Shown piece after piece: positions 8,282-15,640 of a DNA stretch of 49,329 bases (its first letter is position 1; every line of letters begins with the position of its first letter). The translations under genes and the position numbers were made by a program. Under the pieces are notes generated by a model. It was not told the origin of the DNA, made no database searches, and worked only from the letters and a program-made list of their open reading frames with translations. Source of the stretch: JACQAI01 sp035507915 (lineage in GTDB: Bacteria; Pseudomonadota; Alphaproteobacteria; Elsterales; Elsteraceae); contig DATJNS010000053.1 in NCBI GenBank assembly GCA_035507915.1, positions 1 through 49,329 on the forward strand. Direction: 5' to 3'.

Positions 8282-9130
8282 ATGACAAGGCCCTCGTCCT
8301 TCCATGTGCCCGGCTACCGGGAGATCGACTTTGATTTCGAGGGGATCGCGATCCACGCCTGGGAAGGCGGCACGGGCGAGCCGCTGATCCTCGCGCACGG
8401 CTCGGGCGCCGGTTGCCAGACCTTGTCGAACTGGAAGGCCGTGATGCAGCCGCTGGCCCGCCGATACCACGTGCTCGCCGCGGATCTGGTTGGTTTCGGC
8501 CTGTCGGGATGGAAGCCTGCGGCGCCGCTCTTCGACATGGCGATGTGGCAGCGTCAGATCGAAGCGATGGTCGCGCGCTTCGCGGGCGCCAAAGTCGGCC
8601 TGATCGGACACTCGTTTGCCGGCCCGATCGTGTTGCGCGCGGCGGCCAAATCCTCGAGCGTCGCCGGCGTCGTCGTGACCGGCACCGCCGGACGGTCCTC
8701 TCTGCCGAACTCGGGCGGCCCGGGATGGCGGTTTCCCGACGACGCTCCGACCCTGCGCAAGGGCGTCGCCCGCACGGTCGTTAATCCCGCGCTCGTGGAC
8801 GACGCGGAGATCGAGCGCCGCCTATACGTGCTCGGTCGCCGCGGTGCGCGCGAGAACTTCGACGGCATGTTCAGCGGCGACAAGCAGACGCTCGTCGATG
8901 GCATGTCGTTGACCGACGACGAGTTGCGAGCCATCCGATGTCCGGTGACCTTCATGCACGGCAAGCAGGATGCGAGCTTCTCGTTCCAGGACACGTCGCT
9001 CCCGATGTCCGCGCTGGTCGGCGGGTCGGACGTGGTGATCCTCGATCGTTGCGCGCACAGCGTTGCACTTGAACATCCCGGGAAGTTCCTCGCCGTCGTA
9101 GACATGACATTCGACAGATCGGCGGCCTGA
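8282..9130 (+). CDS. Alpha/beta-fold hydrolase
   Basis: A 282-residue cytosolic hydrolase. The nucleophile elbow is GHSFAG with Ser111; the oxyanion loop is LAHGSGAGCQ (residues about 38-45); the acid is likely the Asp in MHGKQDAS and the base the His in DRCAHSVALEHP near the C-terminus. A GGGAG at about 9 bp before the ATG is a plausible ribosome site. It sits between the ABC ATPase and the binding-protein gene, so it is probably one step of the pathway (ester, C-C or amide cleavage) rather than a general esterase. A small GGCGG-N5-CCGCC hairpin (9121-9135) overlaps its stop codon. Confidence 0.88.
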   Translation: MTRPSSFHVPGYREIDFDFEGIAIHAWEGGTGEPLILAHGSGAGCQTLSNWKAVMQPLARRYHVLAADLVGFGLSGWKPAAPLFDMAMWQRQIEAMVARFAGAKVGLIGHSFAGPIVLRAAAKSSSVAGVVVTGTAGRSSLPNSGGPGWRFPDDAPTLRKGVARTVVNPALVDDAEIERRLYVLGRRGARENFDGMFSGDKQTLVDGMSLTDDELRAIRCPVTFMHGKQDASFSFQDTSLPMSALVGGSDVVILDRCAHSVALEHPGKFLAVVDMTFDRSAA

Positions 9131-9170
9131 CCGCCATACCGTCACCATCACTCAGCAGAAGGGGAAAGCC

Positions 9171-9986
9171 GTGAAAGAAATTCTCATGACGCGTCGGTCA
9201 TTCGCCGTTCTCGGCGCCATCGGGATCGCCCAATGCGTCGCTTTCGGCCCGGCAATCGCGCTGGCGCAGTCGGCGTCGGGACTCGATGCCGTCAAGAAGC
9301 GAGGAACGCTGCGCATCGGCTGGGGCGTCTGGGTGCCGTACATGTTCCTGGACCCGAAGACGCGACAGCTCACGGGCATAACGGTGTCGTTGGGCAACGC
9401 GCTGGCCGAGCAGTTGGGCGTCAAGGCCGAGTTCGTCGAGACCAGTTGGACGACCATGGTCGCCGGACTGCAAGCCGGCCAATACGACATGACGATGCCC
9501 TACATCATCACCGAGGAGCGTTCGAAGGTGGTGACGTTCACGGATCCCATCTTCAAGTCCAGCTGGGGATTGATGGTGCCCGAGAGCAAGGTGGGCAACT
9601 ACAAGTCCTGGCACGACCTCAACAAGCCCGGGATGCGCATCTCGACGACGCTGGGCTCGAGCGCGCCGCGGTTTCTGAAGTTGCTGGATCAGGCGGAGCA
9701 CTTGATGATGAAGGACGGCAGCGACAGCATCGCCCAACTGCTGACCGGTCAGGCCGACGCCTGGCTGAGCCAGTACGATGCGTTCCGCACGGCGCAGCAG
9801 CAGCACCCCAATCTGGCCGTCGTGCCGGGACCGGCCATCGGCCAAGAGGACGTCGCGCTTGCGATGAGCAAGGGGGACGAGAGCCTGAAGGCGGCGGTCG
9901 ATGGCGTGATCGCCGAGCTGAAGCGCAGCGGCAAGTTGCTCGCGATGATCAAGGCGTATGGCCTGACCGAGTCGTCCATCGCCTGA
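9171..9986 (+). CDS. ABC transporter substrate-binding protein, SBP_bac_3 family
   Basis: A 271-residue periplasmic receptor of the polar amino acid class. GTG 9171 is preceded by AGAAGGGG at good spacing; an internal ATG at 9186 is possible. The leader has MTRRSFAVLGAIGIAQ followed by AIALAQ, a twin-arginine-like pattern, so export may be by Tat. The mature start LDAVKKRGTLRIGWGVWVPYM and the lobe-2 loop ISTTLGSSAPRFL are typical. It supplies substrate to the permease/ATPase at 6764-8235, from which it is split by the hydrolase gene. The exact ligand cannot be read from sequence. Confidence 0.92.
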   Translation: MKEILMTRRSFAVLGAIGIAQCVAFGPAIALAQSASGLDAVKKRGTLRIGWGVWVPYMFLDPKTRQLTGITVSLGNALAEQLGVKAEFVETSWTTMVAGLQAGQYDMTMPYIITEERSKVVTFTDPIFKSSWGLMVPESKVGNYKSWHDLNKPGMRISTTLGSSAPRFLKLLDQAEHLMMKDGSDSIAQLLTGQADAWLSQYDAFRTAQQQHPNLAVVPGPAIGQEDVALAMSKGDESLKAAVDGVIAELKRSGKLLAMIKAYGLTESSIA

Positions 9987-9995
9987 CGCACCGGC

Positions 9996-11048
9996 ATGGT
10001 CAGTAACGCGTCGCGCCCGCCGACGAACTACCCGCGCAACTGTTGGTGGGTGGTGGCGACGGCGGGCGAGATCTCGGAGCGGCCGCTCGGGCGCGTCGTG
10101 CTCGAACGGCCGGTCGTGCTGTATCGTCGCACGAACGGCGGCGTCGTCGCGCTCGAGGATCGCTGCGTCCATCGCTGGGCGCCGCTGTCGATCGGCCGCG
10201 TGCAGGGTGACGACATCGTCTGCCGCTATCACGGCTTCCGGTACGGCGCCGACGGACGCTGCGTTCACATTCCGACGCAGGACGCCATTCCGAAGAAGGC
10301 CCGGGTGAGGTCCTATCCCGTCCTGGAGCGCGGCCCGTTCATCTGGTTGTGGACGGGAGACGACGCCGAGCGCCGCGACGCGCCGGAGCCGCCGGACCTA
10401 TCATGGGTCGACGACCCCGGATGGGTCGTGGCACGCGGCGACTACGAGCTGCGCGCCAATTACATGGCGTTGAAGGAGAACGTTCTGGACTTGACGCACT
10501 TCCCGTTCGTGCATGCCGATACGCTCGCGATAGCGGACTTCCTGCAGCCACCTGAGGTCACGGTCGACGGCGACCGCGTGGCCTACGAAATGGCGTTCCG
10601 AGATCTGCCCTTGCCGGCCCTCTACGCCGATCTGACCGGCATCGGTCGCAACAGGCGCGCCACTCGGGTCTTCCGCGGCGCGTTCGTGTCGCCGGCGATC
10701 CAGGAAGCGACGGTCGAGATCGTCGATCCGGCGGCAGCGCCAGGCCAGCGCGACCGTTTCCTCGTCCGCGTCATGCACCTGACCACGCCGCGCTCGCCGA
10801 CGTCGACCTATTACTGGTGGGTGCGCGGCCAGGACTTCGGCGACCGGCCGGGCGTGCGCGAACGCCTGCAGGCGACGGTCACTGCGGCGTTCGCCGAGGA
10901 CAAGGTGGTGCTGGAGAGCACCCAGGCGCTGATCGAAGCCGATGCCCGACACCGCGATGCGCCAGAGGTCAGCGTGCGGGCAGACGAGGCGGGCATGCGC
11001 ATGCGCCGGATCGTCGAACGGATGGTCAGTCGGGAGACGCCCCAGTAG
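9996..11048 (+). CDS. Rieske non-heme iron oxygenase, alpha subunit (VanA/demethylase-like)
   Basis: A 350-residue oxygenase. The Rieske [2Fe-2S] cluster ligands are Cys57-x-His59 (CVHRWAPLSIG) and Cys76-x2-His79 (CRYHGF). The mononuclear iron site is NVLDLTHFPFVH with Asn162, Asp165, His168 and His173. Length fits vanillate O-demethylase-type monooxygenases, which hydroxylate or demethylate aromatic or quaternary amine substrates. No reductase or ferredoxin gene is adjacent, so electrons must come from partners elsewhere. It follows the binding protein by 9 bp and precedes the second amidohydrolase, placing an oxidative step in the pathway. Confidence 0.93.
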   Translation: MVSNASRPPTNYPRNCWWVVATAGEISERPLGRVVLERPVVLYRRTNGGVVALEDRCVHRWAPLSIGRVQGDDIVCRYHGFRYGADGRCVHIPTQDAIPKKARVRSYPVLERGPFIWLWTGDDAERRDAPEPPDLSWVDDPGWVVARGDYELRANYMALKENVLDLTHFPFVHADTLAIADFLQPPEVTVDGDRVAYEMAFRDLPLPALYADLTGIGRNRRATRVFRGAFVSPAIQEATVEIVDPAAAPGQRDRFLVRVMHLTTPRSPTSTYYWWVRGQDFGDRPGVRERLQATVTAAFAEDKVVLESTQALIEADARHRDAPEVSVRADEAGMRMRRIVERMVSRETPQ

Positions 11049-11091
11049 GGTCGATCCGACCGAGCGTCTCCGGCTTCAGCCTGAGGGTGCC

Positions 11092-12336
11092 ATGAAGACG
11101 ATCCTCTCCCATGCTAACCTGATCGACTGTGTCGACCCGAAGGTACGGCCGGACGCCGCCGTGTTGATCGAAGATGGCCGCATCCGCGCCATCCTGCCGA
11201 GCGCGGAGGCGGGTAGCGCCGGCGACGCGCAGGTGATCGATCTCAAGGGCGCATACCTGATGCCCGGCCTCTGGGACGTGCACATCCATCCCGATTACCT
11301 GTCGCTCGCCGACATGCCGCTCGCCGATCAAGTGACCTTGTTCGGCCATCGCCTCGCGGCTGCGCTCACCGAGTCCGGCATCATCGGGCTGCGCTGCGCC
11401 GGTACGCACCATTTCATGGACGTGGCGTGGAAGCGCGCGTTCGACTCCGGCCAACATGTCGGGCCGCGGCTGTTCGCCAGCGGCCATTTCCTCACGACCA
11501 CCGGCGGCCACTTCCTCACCTCGGGCCACGCGCTGGAGGTCGACGGCCCCTACGGCTGGGTGAAGGCGATCCGCGAGCAGATCAAGAACGGCGTCGACCA
11601 CATCAAGCTCAACCTCTCGGGCGGCATCATGGGACCGGCCTGGGATCTCCACACCCAGTCGTTTCTGCTCGACGACGAGATTCGCGCCGCCTTCGAAATC
11701 TGCCGGAAGCGCGGCTTCAAGGTCATGGCGCACGCCACCAACCCCGAAGCCGTGAAGCATGCGGTCCGGCTGGGCGCCCACAGCGTCGAGCACGGCTACA
11801 TCATGGACGACGAGTGCATCGCACTTCTGCTCGAGCACCGGACCTGGTATGTGCCGACGCTCGCGATCAGCCATCTCACGCCCGGCCAAGCCACCAGTTC
11901 ATGGGAGCGCAACTGGGTGATCCAGCGTGCCTTGTCGCCGGACCTGTGCTGTCGCGCGGACGCCGCCGCCGACGTGCACGCCACCTGGTTCCGCAAGGCG
12001 CTCGATGCCGGCGTGCGAATGGCATTGGGTTCGGACATTCGCCCCCTCAAGGACGCGGCGCTACTTGAGATGGGGCTGTGGGTGCGTGACGGCGCGACGC
12101 CATGGCAGACCCTGGTGGCGGCCACGCGTCACGGCGCGGCGGTGTGCGGGGTCGAGGCCGATCTGGGCACAGTCGAGGTGGGCAAGCTTGCCGACCTGAT
12201 CGTGGTCGGGGCCAATCCCCTCGAGGACATCAATCACGTCCGCCGCCTGCAACTCGTCCTCAAAGAGGGCCGCGTGGTATCAGACAAACGGCATCTGGGT
12301 GACACGCCTCCGCGATTGCCGGAGGTCCGGTTCTGA
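11092..12336 (+). CDS. Metal-dependent amidohydrolase, second copy in operon
   Basis: A 414-residue amidohydrolase superfamily enzyme, distantly related to the one at 4515. ATG 11092 follows GAGGG and gives MKTILSHANLIDC; upstream codons overlap the Rieske gene and look like noise. Metal ligands: H64 and H66 (DVHIH), lysine position K172 (HIKLN), H214 (MAHAT), H234 (VEHGY) and D315 (GSDIRP). The active site looks complete. It is the last gene of the operon; a GGAGGTCCG/CGGACCTCC hairpin spans its stop codon. Substrate unknown. Two paralogous amidohydrolases bracketing one operon suggest two successive hydrolytic steps, or ring opening plus side-chain removal (inference). Confidence 0.9.
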   Translation: MKTILSHANLIDCVDPKVRPDAAVLIEDGRIRAILPSAEAGSAGDAQVIDLKGAYLMPGLWDVHIHPDYLSLADMPLADQVTLFGHRLAAALTESGIIGLRCAGTHHFMDVAWKRAFDSGQHVGPRLFASGHFLTTTGGHFLTSGHALEVDGPYGWVKAIREQIKNGVDHIKLNLSGGIMGPAWDLHTQSFLLDDEIRAAFEICRKRGFKVMAHATNPEAVKHAVRLGAHSVEHGYIMDDECIALLLEHRTWYVPTLAISHLTPGQATSSWERNWVIQRALSPDLCCRADAAADVHATWFRKALDAGVRMALGSDIRPLKDAALLEMGLWVRDGATPWQTLVAATRHGAAVCGVEADLGTVEVGKLADLIVVGANPLEDINHVRRLQLVLKEGRVVSDKRHLGDTPPRLPEVRF

Positions 12337-12347
12337 AGCGGACCTCC
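12321..12347 (+). terminator. Hairpin over the operon's last stop codon
   Basis: Arms GGAGGTCCG (12321-12329) and CGGACCTCC (12339-12347), 9 bp each and exact, with a 9-nt loop that contains most of the stop codon region of the amidohydrolase gene. No T-run follows, so it may be a weak or Rho-assisted terminator or an RNA-stabilising 3' hairpin. Confidence 0.45.
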
Positions 12348-12611
12348 AGCGTGGAGCGCTCACGCGGAAACTAGAGGGTAGGGTAGCGGGAGCCGCGATA
12401 TGAGCGTGATGGCTACCTCGGGTGCTCGGCGACGACCCCACTGGCGCCGCACATCCTCCTGATAAGGAATGAATCGGCGTCCGCTGAATGGAGCGGAGAG
12501 GCGCCGATTGAGAGCGGTATGGTTTCCGCAGGTGCCCGTGACCCACCCTCGTGAATGGTGGCTATCCAGTTGGATGTCCGCTTTGGGACCCAAAGCGGAC
12601 GTCGCGGGGTC
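12348..12611. other. Structured intergenic region, no gene seen
   Basis: About 260 bp without a convincing reading frame. It contains GGTAGC near 12383 and GCTACC near 12412, a bulged stem AATCGGCG-TCCGCT (from about 12469) pairing with AGCGGA-GAG-GCGCCGATT, and the perfect palindrome at 12576-12600. The density of inverted repeats is higher than elsewhere in the window. It could hold a small RNA or several REP-like elements; I cannot decide from sequence alone. Confidence 0.4.
12576..12600. repeat. Dispersed palindromic repeat, copy 1
   Basis: Perfect 12-bp arms (left arm GTCCGCTTTGGG) around a single central A. Related elements with the core GTCYGCT-N7-11-AGCRGAC occur at 17264-17284, 17844-17868 and 19021-19043, all in gene-free DNA. 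This pattern resembles the short palindromes frequent in Bradyrhizobium-like genomes (from memory, not checked). Confidence 0.7.
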
Positions 12612-13242
12612 TTAAGTAGCCCTGCCACAGGCCCGCTCTGAGTCAGAAGCAGGCGACGTGCGCACCGTTTCGGCGGCGCCATAGCCGAGCGTGCGGTATG
12701 AGATGGTCTCGACCGGATGCCCCGCGGGGTCAAAGTAGAGCGTGATGCCTAGCACCATGTTGACCGTCGTGCCGTCCGATGCCAGGGGCAGCCGCAGGAC
12801 CTCGATGGTTTGGCACCCGGGCTCGGGCACGACGTTGGGGTTGCCGCGTCGCCAAGCCGGCCGTCCGCTCTCGACCACCTGGTGGTATTCGCCCAAGAGC
12901 GTCGCCGCGTTCGGATGGTCCGCGTAGGCTTCATCGAGCCACATGCCGGACAGCGCCTTGCCATTGAGCGCATCGACGCGACTGCCGAGCAGGCGATAGC
13001 GAAAACGCAGTGGATCGCGGTGGACCTCGACCAGCACGATATTCGGCAGCAGCGATGCGACCGCCGCCGGGTCGAAATGCTGACGGCCCGGCAGCCCGTG
13101 CGGCGGGTGAATGCGCTGCCAGTAGGCTAATAGCGCGCGTGCGCTCGTGTGCAGCTGCGCGATATCGATTGGACGGCCCTCCCCAGGCCTCAGGGTCGAT
13201 CGGAACCTCTTCCCGAATTGTTAAAAGTTGCGACGCAGGCAC
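12612..13242 (-). pseudogene. PAS_5-domain protein gene, apparently frameshifted near its 5' end
   Basis: From 13037 (GTG) to 12612 a frame encodes the bulk of a PAS_5-type single-domain sensor: VEVHRDPLRFRYRLLGSRVD, GKALSGMWLDEAY, VVESGRPAWR, PLASDGTTVNMVLGIT. In the same frame upstream the family N-terminus is still readable (LLAYWQRIHPPHGLPG, then FDPAAVASLLPNIVLVE), but this frame runs back to a stop near 13222 with no ATG, GTG or TTG. A frame shifted by one base starts at GTG 13242 (MPASQLLTIREEVPIDPEAW). Joining the two near the C-run at 13181-13184 restores a protein of about 209 residues. Either a real single-base frameshift, a sequencing error, or an unusual start. Known members are small, often orphan sensors or PAS proteins of unknown role. 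Confidence 0.6.
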
Positions 13243-13323
13243 CTAGCCGTTGTGGACCCGCCCGCGATTGAGGCAGTTCGACCGAGATCACGCGCTCGTT
13301 CAGCGGCCCTGACCACGACTGTA

Positions 13324-13364
13324 TTGACCTAAAGTACGCTTTACCCTAAAGTGGACTTTAGGTC
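13324..13364 (+). promoter_or_regulatory. MerR-type promoter/operator
   Basis: TTGACC at 13324 and TAAAGT at 13347 are spaced 17 bp. Exact 10-bp arms GACCTAAAGT (13326-13335) and ACTTTAGGTC (13355-13364) enclose a second CCTAAAGT at 13345 that also pairs with the right arm across 2 bp. The palindrome ends where an ATG (13365) begins. It looks like the autoregulatory site of the MerR protein and a control point for the acyl-CoA genes. Confidence 0.6.
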
Positions 13365-13391
13365 ATGAAACGGGGAACAGGGGCAACGCGC

Positions 13392-13793
13392 GTGACGGAT
13401 CGCACCCGACTGCAAACGGTCTCGGAGTTGGCCGGCAAGTTTGGCCTGACGGCGCAGGCGCTGCGCTTCTACGAGACGCGCGGCCTGCTGTCGCCGAAGC
13501 GCGCCGGTGGCGCCCGGGTCTACGACTATCGCGACCACGCCCGCCTGACCCTGATCCAGAAGTTCCGCCGCCTCGGTTTCTCCCTCGACGAGATCGCTGA
13601 GTATCTCGCGCACTACCGCTCCGGCCGTCCCAACGCCCGGCAGTACCGCGACGGCCTTGCCAAGATCGAGCGGCGGCTCGCCGACCTTAAGCGCATGCGC
13701 CGTGAGCTCGACGATACGGTCGCCGAGCTCGAGGACATGAAGCGCGATGCGCTGGCGCGCCTCAAGGCCGCCGACCGCTCGACCGCCAACTAG
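13392..13793 (+). CDS. MerR family regulator, LiuR-like
   Basis: A 133-residue regulator. The HTH is TVSELAGKFGLTAQALRFYE, followed by the wing RAGGARVYDY and a long C-terminal coiled coil (RDGLAKIERRLADLKRMRRE) with no metal-binding cysteines. This is the layout of LiuR, which controls branched-chain amino acid/acyl-CoA breakdown in proteobacteria. I prefer GTG 13392 because AGGGG lies 8 bp before it and the ATG at 13365 abuts the operator with no ribosome site; the longer start would add 9 residues. It is 18 bp upstream of an acyl-CoA dehydrogenase and a CoA ligase, its likely targets. Confidence 0.85.
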   Translation: MTDRTRLQTVSELAGKFGLTAQALRFYETRGLLSPKRAGGARVYDYRDHARLTLIQKFRRLGFSLDEIAEYLAHYRSGRPNARQYRDGLAKIERRLADLKRMRRELDDTVAELEDMKRDALARLKAADRSTAN

Positions 13794-13811
13794 CCCCTGG
13801 AGGCCCCCACA

Positions 13812-15584
13812 ATGCCGACCTATCAGGCGCCCACCGACGACATGCTCTATCTCTTAGGCGAGTTGCTCGACGCTGAGACGGCGCTGGCGCCGCTGGGCGG
13901 CGAGCCTGCGTCGATCACCTTGATGGGCGACGTGCTGCGCGAGGCCGGCAAGTTCTGCGCCGAGGTCGTCCAGCCGCTCAACCAGTGCGGCGACCTCGAG
14001 GGCTGCCGGCTCGAGAACGGCATCGTGCGCACGCCCACGGGCTTCGGCGAGGCGTACGCCCAGCTGGTCGACGGCGGCTGGCCCAGCCTGGCGCACGACC
14101 CGGCGCACGGCGGTCAGGGTTTGCCGCTGGTCGTTCAGATCCTGATCGATGAGATGCTGGCATCGGCCAATTTCTCGTTCGGCCTGTTCCAGGGCCTGAC
14201 CCGCGGTGCCGTCGAGGCGATCGCGCGCCACGCCGACGACGACCTCAAGACCGTCTACCTGCCCAAGATGATCGCGGGCACCTGGACCGGCGCGATGGCA
14301 CTGACCGAGGCGCACGCCGGCAGCGACCTCGGCTTGCTGCGGGCCAAGGCCGAGCCGACCGGCGACGGCGCCTATGCGGTCACGGGCAGCAAGATCTTCA
14401 TCTCGGCGGGCGACCACGACCTCGCCGAGAACATCGTCCATCTGGTGCTGGCGCGGCTGCCCGGCGCGCCCGCGGGCACCCAAGGCATCAGCCTGTTCCT
14501 GGTGCCGAAGATTCTGCCGACGGCGAGCGGCGGCCTAGGCGCGCGCAACGCCATGTCGGTCGGCTCGCTCGAGCACAAGATGGGCATCAAGGCGTCGCCG
14601 ACCTGCGTCATGAACTACGACGCCGCGCGCGGCTGGCTGGTCGGCGCGCCGCATCGCGGCCTGGCGGCGATGTTTACCATGATGAACGCCGAGCGCCTGA
14701 TGGTCGGCATCCAGGGCCTCGGCGTCGCCGAGGCGGCCTACCAAAACGCCGCGGCGTACGCGCGCGAGCGCAAGCAGGGTCGCGCCGCTCGCGGCGGCGA
14801 GGCTGGTCCGCAGCCGATCATCGGTCATCCCGACGTCCGCAAGATGCTCTTGACCATCCGGGGGTTCACCGAGGCGGGCCGTGCGCTTGCGGTGTGGACC
14901 GCGCTGGAGCTCGACCGCGCGGCGCGCCATCCCGACGCCGTCGAGCGCGCCGAGGCAGACGCGATGGTGTCGCTCTTGACCCCGGTCATCAAGGCAGCGT
15001 TCTCCGATCTTGGCTTCGAGGCGGCCGTGCTCGGTCAACAGGTGTTTGGCGGCTTCGGCTACATCCACGAGACCGGGATGGAGCAGTTCGTGCGCGACGC
15101 GCGCATCACCCAGATCTACGAGGGCACCAACGGGATCCAGGCGATGGACCTGGTCGGCCGCAAGCTTGGGCTTGAGAACGGCCGGCTGGCCCGGCGCTTC
15201 TTCGCCCTGGTGCGCGCGACCATCGCCGCTGGCGGCGCGATCGCCGGCGCCGACGAATTGACCGCGCCGCTGGCCGCCGCGCTCGATCGCCTCGAGGCCG
15301 CGACGCAGCATGTGTTGGCGCGCGTCGCAATCGATTCCTCAGAGGCGGGCGCCGCCGCGACCGACTATCTGCGCCTGTTCGCGCTGGTCGCGCTCGGCTG
15401 GATGTGGGCGCGCATGGCCTGCCACGCGCTGGCGTTGGGCGACGCCGCGACCGCGCAGCATCACGCCAAGCTCGCCGTGGCGCGCTTCTTCATGACCCGG
15501 ATCCTGCCGCAGACGGCGGGGCTGGCGCTCGCGCTCGAGGCCGGCGCGGCACCGTTGATGGCACTGGCGGCCGATGCGTTCTGA
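13812..15584 (+). CDS. Acyl-CoA dehydrogenase (long form with extra C-terminal domain)
   Basis: A 590-residue FAD flavoenzyme for alpha,beta-dehydrogenation of an acyl-CoA. GGAGG precedes the ATG at good spacing. Seen: the FAD/substrate segment MALTEAHAGSDLGLLRAKAE, the middle beta domain with KIFISAGDHD, the helical domain with QVFGGFGYIHETGMEQ, and the likely catalytic base Glu437 in IYEGTNGIQAMDL. About 130 residues beyond the standard 380-450 form an extra C-terminal helical domain, as in the large ACAD group found next to fatty acid genes. It lies between the MerR regulator and the CoA ligase, in one transcription unit. Confidence 0.95.
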   Translation: MPTYQAPTDDMLYLLGELLDAETALAPLGGEPASITLMGDVLREAGKFCAEVVQPLNQCGDLEGCRLENGIVRTPTGFGEAYAQLVDGGWPSLAHDPAHGGQGLPLVVQILIDEMLASANFSFGLFQGLTRGAVEAIARHADDDLKTVYLPKMIAGTWTGAMALTEAHAGSDLGLLRAKAEPTGDGAYAVTGSKIFISAGDHDLAENIVHLVLARLPGAPAGTQGISLFLVPKILPTASGGLGARNAMSVGSLEHKMGIKASPTCVMNYDAARGWLVGAPHRGLAAMFTMMNAERLMVGIQGLGVAEAAYQNAAAYARERKQGRAARGGEAGPQPIIGHPDVRKMLLTIRGFTEAGRALAVWTALELDRAARHPDAVERAEADAMVSLLTPVIKAAFSDLGFEAAVLGQQVFGGFGYIHETGMEQFVRDARITQIYEGTNGIQAMDLVGRKLGLENGRLARRFFALVRATIAAGGAIAGADELTAPLAAALDRLEAATQHVLARVAIDSSEAGAAATDYLRLFALVALGWMWARMACHALALGDAATAQHHAKLAVARFFMTRILPQTAGLALALEAGAAPLMALAADAF

Positions 15585-15640
15585 AGCACGACACGAAAAG
15601 AACGAGGACTTCGCGAAACGCTTCAGCGTGGGAGGCTGAC

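Noticed and set aside
15581..15626. CTGAAGC/GCTTCAG inverted repeat between the dehydrogenase and CoA ligase genes as a terminator.
   Set aside because: Arms are 32 bp apart with no T-run; more likely chance or a processing stem.
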